DNA of 64,000 nucleotides from contig JAMXDE010000007.1 in NCBI GenBank assembly GCA_026770025.1, positions 1,860,001 to 1,924,000 of the forward strand, written 5' to 3'. This DNA comes from Craspedostauros australis. Its lineage: Eukaryota; Bacillariophyta; Bacillariophyceae; Mastogloiales; Achnanthaceae. Of the stretch, positions 52,922-62,881 are shown in pieces. Position numbers and translations under genes: made by a program. Within the stretch, counting starts at the first letter, position 1, and every line of letters begins with the position of its first letter. The notes under the pieces were generated by a model, which was not told where the DNA came from, made no database searches, and saw only the letters and a list, made by a program, of their open reading frames with translations.

Positions 52922-55763
52922 CGGTCCCTTCTGTAATGATTGCAGTCCCTGGGATGTGGATGACCTGTAGGTGGCAGGTCAGTTGCAGTTCGAGCTGCTT
53001 GATCCGTCGTACCAGCTTGTGTAGTTCGGGAGAGGTAGACGTGCCGCCGTCCACCACGCAGTAGGTGCACATGTTGTCGGTGAAATAGAAGAATGTTGCT
53101 CCGGTGACCTCTGCGGCAGAGTCCGGTGACCGTGCCACCTGTTCAAGGGTGCTGAGGAGAGTCCGCAACTCCTTCCAGTTGGAAGAATGGCGGGTAGCAA
53201 CGAGCAATGACCATGTTCCCATCCACATACGGGATGCTTGTTGTTGGAAGAGGATGGTGCCGCCGGTTCCGGTGCCGCTGCCGTCTCCGAAGCTGCTGAC
53301 CAGGACGCCTGTGCGTGTGGCCCGTCCGCTCCGTGCGGTGTCGTTGAGGAGTGCTGCCCGCCACCAGCCCAGGTCGTGCTGCACTGGGGGATCGATGGCC
53401 GTGTAACTGAAGTAGGGCAGCTCCGGCTGATTCCATGCGGTGGGGTGGACGAGATGGTAGAGGGCACGGAGGTAGTTGCGTCCCAGATACGACAGCGTGG
53501 CTTCGGCGACACTCTCGAGCATGCCTGCGAGAACAGCGAGGGCGAGTCTGGAGACTCGCGTGGAATGGTCTTCGACATAGTCCATGACGGCCATGATCTT
53601 GTCTCTCTTGAGGGCTGGGATCCGTAGCTGTGGGGTCGTCGTGGTGTCGAAGATCAAGCCGGTGTATTTAACAATTTGACTTGGTGGGGTGAGCTTCCCC
53701 GGATGGCAGAGCAACCCGCAGTCGACCGAGAGATCCAGGAAGGCAGTGAGTGCGGCTGTTGTCTTCTGGTGGGTTGGCCCGTGGATGATAAAGTCATCGC
53801 AGTGTGCCCATACAAGGGCTGCTGGTAGACCATCGGATCCTATAGCGATGATACCCTGACCTAAGGTGTGGTCGTATGCTTTCTCCGAGCGGAAGGAAGA
53901 CCACCACATGTTGGGTGTGTGGGATCCCTGGAAGTGACGTGACCGCTGGCGTAGTAAACGAAGAAAAGCCGTGCCGAACTTGCACGCGATGGCGGGGGAC
54001 TGACTTGACCCCATGGGTAGTCCAGCGTATTGATACATTCGTCCGGAGGTTGGGTGCTGGATGCCGAGGTACCGTCGTTCCGATGGTCGTGTTCGAAATT
54101 GGTAAACATATTTCGACGCATCAACCACAGCCGACCATCCTCCGCGATACATCTGTTTCAGAATATCGCGGCTTTTCGGAAAGATCGTCGGGTCCGATCC
54201 GATGTGCTCATTCGCGTGATTTTCGCGCATGTTGGCGATGATACGCCATTGGTCAGGTTGCATCGGCTTCGGCAGAGCGAAGAGAGGTGCATTCACCACC
54301 ACCGGGTGCGAAGGATCTTGCGGCTCTACTACACCGAGGCTGAGTAGCTCGTCGACGAAGTCCGCTGCGACTCGTTGTTGTTCCGGTGTCATGTCGGTAT
54401 TGGGGTGGTTCCCCGGCGTTGGTTCCCGCAGGAAGTTCATGGGGCTGCCTTCGCGTAGATGATCCCAGTGTTGGGCCGGGAACTCCCACCAGAGGACACG
54501 CAAGTACTTGGGATCTGGGTGTGTGGCCGTGTAGTTGGTGCGGTGTATGCGCAGGTCTTGCAGGCCGTCTTGGAAGAGAGATCCCGCCCGGTCACCATAA
54601 GCGTTGCATGCTTGTCGTAGGTTGGCGACGCGTCGTTGATACCATGCTTCGCCTGGAGATAGGTTGGGAGGCGCCCAATGGAAGGTATAGTCGTCGTGTT
54701 CTGTCGTCGTAGGAGGTCGCGATGTTGACTCCGGTTGTCGTGTTCGTCGTGTTCGTCGTCGTCGTCGTCTGGATGAGGTTGGGTTGCCGTGCTCAGACCA
54801 CCGGTGGATGTGGTTGGCTAATGCCACCAGCGGGGTGGAGAGATACTCCAGCAGGTGTTGGGACGGTGTGTGGAAAAGCACCCGCCATTTCACCCGCCGC
54901 AGCACCTCTCCGGGGAGCGAGCTACCCAGGGCTTTCCCCACTTCGTCTGGAAAGAGGCGGCGCACGCCTCGATCCGTTTGAATCAGGGCCAGCCGGTCCA
55001 GCGGCATGGCAGATGTTGCACAGTCATGGACCATCTGGGTGTTACTCTGCGTTGTATAGCACTGTCGTGGAATCCCGCAGTGGCGAAGGCAATTTGCCAT
55101 GCTTTGTTCCGATGCTGGTTGGAGGTCTGGCCATTCGATGCCAGAGGCCGTCCACGTTGTCGCCGATCGTACCACCATCGTATAGGACACTCGTACCACT
55201 CCGCCCACGCGTAGGTTGGGAATCGTCTTGATTTGAGTAGTGTAGCCCAGGTCTGTCCACCGTTTGCATTCACCCTTGGAGGCAGCTCCCTGGATCCAAG
55301 GCATAGCTGGTCCCGTCCATATTTCAAGGACGAGGGGTGGCCAGGATATAGATGGGCAGCGCCCGATCCAATCTCGCCATTCCATTTGCTTGATCCCAAA
55401 CACGACCAAGACATCAACTGAGTGTTTGTGCAACACTCGGTGTGACAGTCTCGCCGTGGACCCGAGGTAATGAGTGGTCACAGGATAAGATCGCAAAGCA
55501 GCCGGGAGGCCTTCGTCATGGGTGCAGAAGACGTGCTGGAAAGCCGGCCAGGCCGACGACGTCATATGCAGGCCAAAGTTCAGTGTGCCATATCGCAGGG
55601 TAGAGGAGAGCGGCTCTGGCAACCGTTGGCTGGATAATGCAAGAATGTCTTCTAAGTTAGAGCTTAGTTGAGCATCCGTAGGGACGACCGAGCCGGTGTC
55701 GGGTGGAGCAGGTGAGGTGGCGTAGTCGAGTGTGTCTGTTGTTGGTAGTGAGATCGAGCGCAA
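52377..55763 (-). CDS. DIRS-like reverse transcriptase / RNase H
   Basis: The frame is open for 1128 codons; it starts at a non-ATG codon (TTG at 55763), 44 nt after the gag stop and in another frame, so frameshifting or reinitiation may be used. An N-terminal region of ~450 residues has no recognised domain. RT follows: RIIANMRENHANEH, WSAVVDASKYVYQF (first Asp), YQYAGLPMGSSQSPAIACKFG and the active site HCDDF (Asp656-Asp657). A DIRS/Ngaro-type RNase H region comes next, with SSFGDGSGTGTGG, FYFTDNMCTYCVV and IPGTAIITEGTDGLSRG. The end overlaps the recombinase. No stop or frameshift inside. Confidence 0.85.
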   Translation of the reverse strand: MRSISLPTTDTLDYATSPAPPDTGSVVPTDAQLSSNLEDILALSSQRLPEPLSSTLRYGTLNFGLHMTSSAWPAFQHVFCTHDEGLPAALRSYPVTTHYLGSTARLSHRVLHKHSVDVLVVFGIKQMEWRDWIGRCPSISWPPLVLEIWTGPAMPWIQGAASKGECKRWTDLGYTTQIKTIPNLRVGGVVRVSYTMVVRSATTWTASGIEWPDLQPASEQSMANCLRHCGIPRQCYTTQSNTQMVHDCATSAMPLDRLALIQTDRGVRRLFPDEVGKALGSSLPGEVLRRVKWRVLFHTPSQHLLEYLSTPLVALANHIHRWSEHGNPTSSRRRRRRTRRTRQPESTSRPPTTTEHDDYTFHWAPPNLSPGEAWYQRRVANLRQACNAYGDRAGSLFQDGLQDLRIHRTNYTATHPDPKYLRVLWWEFPAQHWDHLREGSPMNFLREPTPGNHPNTDMTPEQQRVAADFVDELLSLGVVEPQDPSHPVVVNAPLFALPKPMQPDQWRIIANMRENHANEHIGSDPTIFPKSRDILKQMYRGGWSAVVDASKYVYQFRTRPSERRYLGIQHPTSGRMYQYAGLPMGSSQSPAIACKFGTAFLRLLRQRSRHFQGSHTPNMWWSSFRSEKAYDHTLGQGIIAIGSDGLPAALVWAHCDDFIIHGPTHQKTTAALTAFLDLSVDCGLLCHPGKLTPPSQIVKYTGLIFDTTTTPQLRIPALKRDKIMAVMDYVEDHSTRVSRLALAVLAGMLESVAEATLSYLGRNYLRALYHLVHPTAWNQPELPYFSYTAIDPPVQHDLGWWRAALLNDTARSGRATRTGVLVSSFGDGSGTGTGGTILFQQQASRMWMGTWSLLVATRHSSNWKELRTLLSTLEQVARSPDSAAEVTGATFFYFTDNMCTYCVVDGGTSTSPELHKLVRRIKQLELQLTCHLQVIHIPGTAIITEGTDGLSRGIWVNAAHQRPTSERILTACLAPTPLRQRHVASIARLAFPHCSTDLQLRAWDKPWDPERCMDCITLWAPPPELAYQLIYFLLGCWAEQPLHTGFVILVPRVLQRTFTRLSRHLVRVGVFTNQDLLIPSSSPLNIPNLILRVSPHTRSLTPPRLDTTLYSWIWRHHQRIAEQLHGLH

Positions 55764-55807
55764 GTTGTGGACAGCAAAGAGAGAGATAAAACGGGCCGAA
55801 CGCAGGG

Positions 55808-58105
55808 TTAGGCAGCATCGTCATCATCTCCTCCTCCGCGTTTCGAAATGGCTTCCTGCAGAATACGCGTGATCACGTTGTGGGCTTTTTCGCCCTGGCC
55901 AACACTCTTCATGACCTGTTTGGCCTTGCCCACCGCCACCTTCTTCTTAAAAAGATATCCGAACGGACACCCGCCGTCCCGGATCTCGTGCACCTTACTG
56001 GTTCCATTGCAGTGCTTGCACCGTTTCTTGTGCGAGTCTGCGTTGGCGCCGTCGCTCTCCTCGCGTTGAGTGGAGGGGGTAGTGCCCTGGAGCGAAATGC
56101 GGTGTTGGAATTTCTCCAAGATCTTGACATTGCACCATCCGATACGGGCGCCTTCACGCACGATGACATATGTGCGGAAGAGCATCAGATTTCGGGAGCT
56201 CGCGAAGTTACGGGCGTCGAAGAGGGCCTTGGAGTAGTACTCCGTGTAGATGCTGGCCGATTCGTTCCAACCGTCCTGGGTCTTGAATGCCTCCTGTTGT
56301 AGTTTGAGGAGGAGCTCGTGGTAGTAGGTAAGAAAGAGCTTAACCACAGCGACCCATCCTCCACCTTGTTGGTAGATAGCCACTTGTTCGTCGGTATAGT
56401 AGGCGTGGCGGAGGATGTGACCCACGTTGTTGAGGTACTGGGTCATGACGTCGTCGCGGATGCTGTTGAAGTCAGCCGCGAGTTCGCTGAGGTCGTCTTC
56501 ATTCTTGACGCGTGCGAGGGCGTGTCGGGTCTTGGTTCTCCAATTGGTGTCGGTGGCGATGAGTCCGGCGGAGCGAGCGGTCTGGTTACGGATGTCGCCG
56601 AAGGCTGAGGCAAGTTCTTCAATGGACGTTCTCTCGTCGGTGACCTTACCTGGTAGACTGGTGACGTCGATGGCTGCCTTGGCCAGCTCTGTTTGGACCT
56701 CAGTACTGGCATGCGGAGGAGCCAAGTGCTGGATCATCTTTCTCTCATTGTCGATGCTCTCTCCGAAGATGCTCTTTTTGTCTCCGCGCGATGTGTCCTC
56801 ACCAAGAAATCCTTCCACCCCCATATTGTTGCTGTCCGGGGGTGTCGTGGCCGTGGGCACCGTGGCTGGCGTTGCCGTTGCTCCGGAGAATCCGCGGCCG
56901 GCGTGGGGCGGAGCGCGATGGAGGTCCGTGGGCGCATGAGGGTCCAGGGGCGACGAGGTGCGGTTGCGATGGCGAGCCGTGGTGATGGAGGCACGCAGGT
57001 GGTTCTCGGCCTCGGCGTGAGTGTCGAAGCGATGGACGCTAGCATCGGGGTGAGCTCCAGCGTGCCCGTAGGCCTCCGCTTGGGAGGTGTAGACTCCTGG
57101 TCGGTTGCCTTGGGTGACTACGTACCATGCAGCCGTGGGAGGGGCCGGATCGGCGGCTGGTTGTTCCCGACGCTCGCTCTCAAGACGGAGGAGATGGTTG
57201 ATCTGCTCCTGTTGAGTGGTGAGAGCCTGGATCAGAGTTTGATTGGTCTGATCCAGCTTGCGTTGATGGGTCTCCATCTTTTCGCGATTGAGCGCGGCTT
57301 GGTGACGTACCACATGCATGAGTTCGTCTGCCGCCGAATGGATAGGATCCGGGATGGCGGCGGCGGCGGTCATGCGGGTTGCTGGGGCGGAGATCCCCTG
57401 AGGGCGCTCTTGCTTGAAGGCCAGCGGTGTGGGATTGGAGTGGTAGGCCGGGGGAACGCGGAGAGTTGGAAGAGGAGCGTCGCGATGCTCCTTACGGGGA
57501 AGCGATGGCGTCGGCGTGTCGTCGATGCCGCGTTTGGCCGCGGGCTTGCGGTCCAGGTCGAATCCGACCACTCCAACAGTCTGGGTGTCCGAGTCGTTGC
57601 GCTCGGAGGCCGGTGGGGTGTCGCGTGTGGCGACATGTGCCATGTCACGAAGAGTGGCGGCACGCGTGGCCTCGTATGCGGCAGGGCTTTGGAAGCTGGC
57701 CTCCACGAGATCGCGGCGGGCGATACCACTGTTGGTGGTGGTGTCAATGCACTGGTACACCCCCGGGAGACCGCGGCGAGTGGGGTTGGAACGGAGGTGC
57801 CCATGGTTGCGACGGGCGCAGGCGCTGGTTGGATCGCCGCAAAGAAGGACGTGACCATCCTCGGACTTGGCACTGAGCCGGACGAGGCAGGTGTCTTCTT
57901 TGGCATGCACATGGCCGATGGTGGTTCCAAGGCTCATGGCAATGGGGAAGGAGTCCGTGACGAGGCCTCCTGATGCGGAGGAACGGCTAGCCATGGAGGA
58001 GACGGCGGTGAGGCCCTCGATCAGATCGTCAGGGCGTGGGCCGGTTGCGGCTTCGACACGGTCAGAAGGCTCGGAGGCGAGGAGGTGAGAGAGGTTGAGA
58101 GACAT
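55808..58105 (-). CDS. DIRS-like gag protein
   Basis: 765 residues from the ATG at 58105 (MSLNLSHLLASEPSDRV); the frame is open a further 280 nt upstream without an ATG. The N-terminal half is Ala/Pro/Thr-rich with a coiled coil around residues 245-290 (LNREKMETHQRKLDQTNQ). The C-terminal half is helical (DVMTQYLNNVGHILRHAYYTDEQ; LFLTYYHELLLKLQQEAFKT) and near the end has a Cys/His motif C696KHCNG...CPFGYL, then a basic region and an acidic DDDD tail. Position before an RT ORF and the zinc-like motif support a gag role; there is no close family that I can name. Confidence 0.7.
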   Translation of the reverse strand: MSLNLSHLLASEPSDRVEAATGPRPDDLIEGLTAVSSMASRSSASGGLVTDSFPIAMSLGTTIGHVHAKEDTCLVRLSAKSEDGHVLLCGDPTSACARRNHGHLRSNPTRRGLPGVYQCIDTTTNSGIARRDLVEASFQSPAAYEATRAATLRDMAHVATRDTPPASERNDSDTQTVGVVGFDLDRKPAAKRGIDDTPTPSLPRKEHRDAPLPTLRVPPAYHSNPTPLAFKQERPQGISAPATRMTAAAAIPDPIHSAADELMHVVRHQAALNREKMETHQRKLDQTNQTLIQALTTQQEQINHLLRLESERREQPAADPAPPTAAWYVVTQGNRPGVYTSQAEAYGHAGAHPDASVHRFDTHAEAENHLRASITTARHRNRTSSPLDPHAPTDLHRAPPHAGRGFSGATATPATVPTATTPPDSNNMGVEGFLGEDTSRGDKKSIFGESIDNERKMIQHLAPPHASTEVQTELAKAAIDVTSLPGKVTDERTSIEELASAFGDIRNQTARSAGLIATDTNWRTKTRHALARVKNEDDLSELAADFNSIRDDVMTQYLNNVGHILRHAYYTDEQVAIYQQGGGWVAVVKLFLTYYHELLLKLQQEAFKTQDGWNESASIYTEYYSKALFDARNFASSRNLMLFRTYVIVREGARIGWCNVKILEKFQHRISLQGTTPSTQREESDGANADSHKKRCKHCNGTSKVHEIRDGGCPFGYLFKKKVAVGKAKQVMKSVGQGEKAHNVITRILQEAISKRGGGDDDDAA

Positions 58106-58884
58106 GATGTTGGCGAGAAGGCGGTGAAGATGGTGTGGAAGAGTGTTAAAGGTTGCTAGGTTACCCCTGAGCAAGCGTTGGAGGAAGCGTCTTTCGAAGC
58201 GAAGGTGTGACAATTCTGTTGTCTTTTCCAAATTGTGGGCGCTTCGACCGTCGTTGTTCCGTCGCTTCTCTGCTTTGTTGTTTACTCTCTCTTCTTCTCT
58301 CTTTCTGTTTTGGACTCCTCGATCCTTCGCGTTTGGCCTCCTTTGTTTCTCATTTGCTCGGAGCGGGTCTTGATCTTGCTTCACTATCCGATTGCATCTC
58401 TCCTGGCGGGTTTGTAATGCTACTCAAGATAGTGCATTCCGTGTTCCCGAATTTTTGCTTGTGTTTCGGTTTTGTCGCCGCAGTCGTCCATTTTGTGAGC
58501 TCCGCATTGCCATCAGATGGCCGTTGTCGCACATGGTTTGAATTGTCATTACTTAAGCGATCGTCCCATGTGTGGCCGTTATAAACGTTGTGTCAGGTCT
58601 CTTGTTGGGGAGTCGTGCGTACGACTTGCATTCCCGCTGTGTTCCCGTCTTCTTCCTGCGGATGGTGCCCTGGAGTCGTATGGGTCGGCTGTATCAACCA
58701 GTCAATTATGTCCAGAAGTGACCCGTTTCGCTGCTGTTTCGCTGCTGTTTCGCTGCTTTGCTGCTGCTTTGGTCTGCGCGTGGCCTGCGCGTGCCTTCAA
58801 TCTTTGACACGCTCGGTTGCTGTTCTGCTTCCCTACCGGTTTGTGGCCGACCCGCTTGACCACTTCTCTTCCTTACATCAGTCC
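58106..58884. other. Probable 5' region of the DIRS-like element plus junction to the duplicated segment
   Basis: No gene. It should contain the unseen left-hand (5') terminus of the DIRS-like element. A tandem 11-mer lies at 58725-58757. Confidence 0.4.
58725..58757. repeat. Tandem 11-mer, three copies
   Basis: GTTTCGCTGCT repeated three times exactly. Confidence 0.95.
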
Positions 58885-58952
58885 CCAAAACGCAAAACCT
58901 CGATCAAACCACGAATCAGCATTCCACTTCGCCAGCTCTGCGATACGAGCTA

Positions 58953-60484
58953 CCTTCCACCTCACTCACTCGGCAAAGCGATAGCACTAGTTGTAGAGCT
59001 TTTTGCCCTCCAGCGTGGGATTAGTCGTGTTGCGTAGCCCAGTCTAGAGCAAAATTGCAATCCATCCCAATAAACGCTTATGATGCTATATCGCAACACC
59101 ACATCATTCATAATTAAAAATAAGTGTACCATGTGAACAAATCGTTGGCTGCGAATAAGAATATTGAACTTAAATTTAAATTGACTTCAAATTTAACATC
59201 ATTTTTGTTGTCAACGTGGGATTGTGTGCGGCGCAAAATTCTGGATGGGACCATGGTGCCATCACTTTGCCATCCAAGATGATGCCCATATCCGTCTCGT
59301 TTCGACCACCTGCGCGTCTCATTGTCTCCATATACCCCATATGTATCCATCACTGCCAATCATGCACCGTCAGATCTCCGTTCAATGCACATTGGCAGCC
59401 CATTTCTGAAATCCAACATTTTTGAAAATGAAGGACGGTCCGAAGGCAGCTGCTTCATCTGATCATATCTCCTGCTCACAACCATCTCTGTTCCCCCCAC
59501 ACAGCCTCCCTTGATACCCGATGAACTGAGTACACGTTGATGCATTCCACAACGCCTCAAGATGGATCTCCAGTTTTGAATCCATCCCGACGCTGATGCC
59601 ATCGTCAGTTTTTCTTCGTATCGAAAAAATGCGACTGCAGCATTTGGTTGGTTCCAACCTCTTCCACTCAATGTAATTGATCCCCACTTCTCCAACCCCA
59701 TTCTTGACTTGATAATGAACACATCTTGTATGGGCGGGTTGGCGATGTGGCGGATGTTCACATGTGCCACCACACCAGCAAAGCCACGTGATGGGCTTTG
59801 TCACCACCCCAAAAACTCTTGCACTCCACTTGTTCCCCTCCATCGACACCCTCCAGGCGTTCTTTCAGCCTCAAATTTGTAGGACCCTTAATATTGATCC
59901 CCTTGATGCATCTTGCCCATCCATGGTTGTTTAAATGGCTTGTATCGTCCACACACAGCCCGTACCCAACATGCATTTTTGACGCATTTTTGCACGTTTC
60001 GCTCGTTTCACTATCGCTGATTCAAATGAACCGCTCTGATAGCTCCCTCTTGCCCATCCACCAATATTTCTATGGCGGTTCCGTTGATGTGCTTGGATCT
60101 GGCATTGGACTGGTGGTTGATGCAGTGCCGTCCATGACTTTTGGCAGTTCTCACAGAGTGTTGTTTTGTTTCCCCATTGTCATGTTGTGTTTCTTTTCTT
60201 GGTGACGGTCTTTTCTTGCTGTTGGGGTGTGGGAAATCACAACAGAATTCCAACGAATGCCTCCAAACCTTCAACAAGAATCCTGAGTCTGGTGAGTCCA
60301 CTGTAATTTTCCGTGAAACAAACAACCAGTGACGTCACTAAACACGAGCTGGCTTGTGAAACTGCGGTGTTGGTATAATTACCGATACCCCCGAGATCAT
60401 CCAAACACGAGTCAATCTGACAAGGAACACGGCAAAAACTCTACAACTAGTGCTATCGGTTTGCCGAGTGAGTGAGGTGGAAGG
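58953..60484. mobile_element. 1532-bp TIR DNA transposon in the 3' flank of gene copy 2
   Basis: Inverted repeats of about 54 bp (58953-59007 and 60431-60484) begin CCTTCCACCTCACTCACTCG and differ by one substitution and one 1-nt gap. The flanks are TA on both sides (58951-58952 and 60485-60486). Copy 1 of the duplication keeps the uninterrupted site GAGCTACGCC, proving the insertion. A TA duplication fits Tc1/mariner-type integration; TAC cannot be excluded because the next base is also C. Inside, short ORFs (e.g. minus 59360-59773, plus 59798-60205) show no transposase motif I can recognise, so it may be a decayed or non-autonomous copy. It is more AT-rich than its surroundings. Confidence 0.93.
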
Positions 60485-60508
60485 TACGCCATGTCGTGTC
60501 GCGTCACC

Positions 60509-62758
60509 TCACCACTTTTGCAATTCCATCAACCGCACCTTCGACACGTTGAGGTGCTTGGCCAGATCGTGATCGCGCTCGTGCATGCACTGAGGTGACT
60601 TGCCGCAGCACAGCCGGAATTCTGGATTGGGATGCTTCTGCAGACACTGTCCGCGCTGTTGTCGCTGGCCACATCCGGCACGCAGCAAATCAAACAGGAC
60701 GTTGTGGAAGTTCGAACAGCAGTTGCCAAGGCTCAGATCGGCCTCCAGCTGCAACTGCAGGGACGCCAAAGTTGAAAACAGGACCTTGTCGAACAGGTAG
60801 TTATGGCTGGTTTTTCTGATGCCGCCGGTGCCTTGATGGATGTCGGCGTGGTTGAGGATGAAGTTGGGTTGGAAGGGGAGTGCGTGCTTGTTTGCATGCA
60901 GATACTTGTCCTTGTCGCCGAAGATGAGATTGCTTTCCGATGTGAGGATAATGTCAACCCGCGGCGTTGCATTCTTGTGCATGGTTACTCCTGCATCGCC
61001 ATCCTGCCGACCTTGCTGGAGTTGCCGTTGTTGCGATTCTTGAGGTTGTTTCTGCTGAGTCCATAATTCCGCAAGGGCCTTCATGTAGTTTGGGAATATG
61101 AGGCATTCGCTCTCCGCTCGGCACTTATCCGACGACCGGATTGGCAATCCCAGGCGCAGTGTGGGTGCTGACGATTCCTCACCGGAGGATGCTAGATTGT
61201 CGTTCAGTGTCTTGCGCAGCATGGGTTGCAGGTCGAGTCTGGGACGCAGAATGTACATCATGCTTGCCTGGTTGACGGATGACTCCGAACCATGATAGTC
61301 ATATCCATCCGTTTCCGGAACGTCGTCCACAATGGCATCGGCAGCCTTGATCAACGTTGATCGAAGGGAGCGCCTACTGGAATCGGTGTTGGCGTTGTCG
61401 TCGTTCTCATTCGGTGGAAAGTGCCCGTCGATCCATTCGTGCGCCGTGGCACGCAGGAATTCAGCGACATCATGTCCATGCGACAACAGCGAGCGATCCA
61501 AGTCCAACCGAACCACCCTTCGCGAACGGAACAACGCTTCTTCGTCCTTGGATAGAAAGGATGCTAGTGACGACGTTCTGACGATGGGAGCCTCCGCCAT
61601 TTCCCGATATGTGGGCACGCATGGTGACATGGATTGGAAAGTGCATTGCATGTCATTCCTCGGACACGATGCCAGTTTCCATCCCTTGTACTTGATTGCT
61701 CGGGGGTAGTTATCCGCAGGCGTGGTTCTGGCGCTGCTGTCACCGCCGTCCTGGTTCTGGCCCCCGTCCATATCAGCGTCAGCGTTTGCGACTGCTTCGG
61801 ATGCAAAATCGTTGCCATTGAATTTGACGTTGTTGAGGAAGAGGACCGTGCGGTTCGTCGCCAGCCCAACCATCAGGATGTTGATAGCATCCACCCGAGA
61901 AACCGACCCCAATCCAGCGTTGCCTGACATTTCGGCAATCAGCAGCTTGGCATTGGGGCATTCATAATCGAAAGCACCCACGTGAAATCGCTTGCGCTCT
62001 TCATCGCATTGACCGGCTGTCGCATCGTCGGCTTGGCTTCCGGCCGCATCAGTGGCGGATGCTGCCCGCCTCAACTTGCCTTCAGGCATGGCATGCCGAT
62101 GCTGATGGTAGTGAATCGCGATGTAGATCATCCGGATCTTCCACATCGACACTCGCTCATTGGATGAGTCGGACGTGTTGTCTTGTTCACCGATGAAGCC
62201 ATCGTCACCGCGCCACGATGACCTTATGCGAGATGTGGGAGAGCACACTGTCGAACTGAACACGTCCATGAACTGCATCTGATGTTGCTGTTGTGGCATG
62301 TCCGCATGGCTGCTGGTATCACCAGCATCATCCGCAGCAGCGCCGTCAATCGATCCCTCCAATGCATCCAGCCAACGGAACAAGGAATCATCCTCGTTGG
62401 CTCTGTTTTTCACAGCATTCTGAAATCTTGGTCCCAACAGCCACTCTTGAGAATTCAATCGCAGGCAACTCTGCGACATGGATTGCGTTGATAGCCCATC
62501 AGTTGTTGCGTAGTTCGAGACGGTCGATGGGAGACCCTCATTCAATTCCTGCCAAGGATCTTGCTGTTGCTGTTGCTGTGCGGCAATGGGTTGCTGTTGC
62601 TGTTGCTGTGCGGCAATGGGTTGCTGTTGCTGTTGCATCACCTTCGCGGAGTAACGCACATTGCGAATGTCGCCGGCGAAGTGCAGGACGAAAAGCGCAA
62701 CGATGCCGCAGGCCATCCGCTTGTGGCGACTTCCTTTTGGTCGGTTCGCCTGCTTCAT
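60509..62758 (-). CDS. Type II membrane glycosyltransferase-like protein, copy 2 (GT23 fucosyltransferase-like)
   Basis: 749 residues from the ATG at 62758, the same start as in copy 1. The frame is open upstream to an ATG at 63145, but that region is not shared by the other copy. Domains are as in copy 1: basic tail, membrane segment WMACGI-type (here RMACGIVALFVLHFAG), stem, then GLPIRSSDKC, VDIILTSESNLIFGD and the Cys-rich C-terminus. Main differences: a longer stem with three Gln runs separated by PIAA (one such unit in copy 1) and scattered substitutions, including IRKTSHN for IDETRPN near the C-terminus. Both copies are intact. The stop codon lies 24 bp from the TIR transposon, which may now supply its 3' end. 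Confidence 0.6.
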   Translation of the reverse strand: MKQANRPKGSRHKRMACGIVALFVLHFAGDIRNVRYSAKVMQQQQQPIAAQQQQQQPIAAQQQQQQDPWQELNEGLPSTVSNYATTDGLSTQSMSQSCLRLNSQEWLLGPRFQNAVKNRANEDDSLFRWLDALEGSIDGAAADDAGDTSSHADMPQQQHQMQFMDVFSSTVCSPTSRIRSSWRGDDGFIGEQDNTSDSSNERVSMWKIRMIYIAIHYHQHRHAMPEGKLRRAASATDAAGSQADDATAGQCDEERKRFHVGAFDYECPNAKLLIAEMSGNAGLGSVSRVDAINILMVGLATNRTVLFLNNVKFNGNDFASEAVANADADMDGGQNQDGGDSSARTTPADNYPRAIKYKGWKLASCPRNDMQCTFQSMSPCVPTYREMAEAPIVRTSSLASFLSKDEEALFRSRRVVRLDLDRSLLSHGHDVAEFLRATAHEWIDGHFPPNENDDNANTDSSRRSLRSTLIKAADAIVDDVPETDGYDYHGSESSVNQASMMYILRPRLDLQPMLRKTLNDNLASSGEESSAPTLRLGLPIRSSDKCRAESECLIFPNYMKALAELWTQQKQPQESQQRQLQQGRQDGDAGVTMHKNATPRVDIILTSESNLIFGDKDKYLHANKHALPFQPNFILNHADIHQGTGGIRKTSHNYLFDKVLFSTLASLQLQLEADLSLGNCCSNFHNVLFDLLRAGCGQRQQRGQCLQKHPNPEFRLCCGKSPQCMHERDHDLAKHLNVSKVRLMELQKW

Positions 62759-62881
62759 ATTTCGGCCGTGCGCTTGATGTTGCTTGTTCACGCGTAGAAA
62801 ACAGATGGGGTCTTGCGAGAGTAGCCACGATGGAGGCTTCGATGGTGCTGCCTTTGCGATGGGTCTGCACTCTCTCGCTGT

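Larger units (their letters stand above)
50779..58105 (-). mobile_element. DIRS-like (tyrosine recombinase) retroelement; true ends not located
   Basis: Three minus-strand ORFs in the order gag, RT/RNase H, tyrosine recombinase, with no protease or DDE integrase, define a DIRS-order element. RT and recombinase overlap by 545 nt in different frames, as is common in DIRS elements. The 3' side abuts the LTR of D at 50778; the 5' side lies somewhere in 58106-58884. I looked for inverted or split direct terminal repeats near both sides and found none, so the extents given are minimal. It is probably inactive because the recombinase frame has a stop. Confidence 0.85.
58885..62881. repeat. Segmental duplication, copy 2
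   Basis: Matches 15926-18349, interrupted by the TIR transposon at 58953-60484. Same orientation as copy 1. Confidence 0.9.

Noticed and set aside
59360-60205. ORFs inside the TIR element as a transposase
   Set aside because: No DDE/DDD motif or HTH seen in any frame; too many stops to claim a decayed enzyme.
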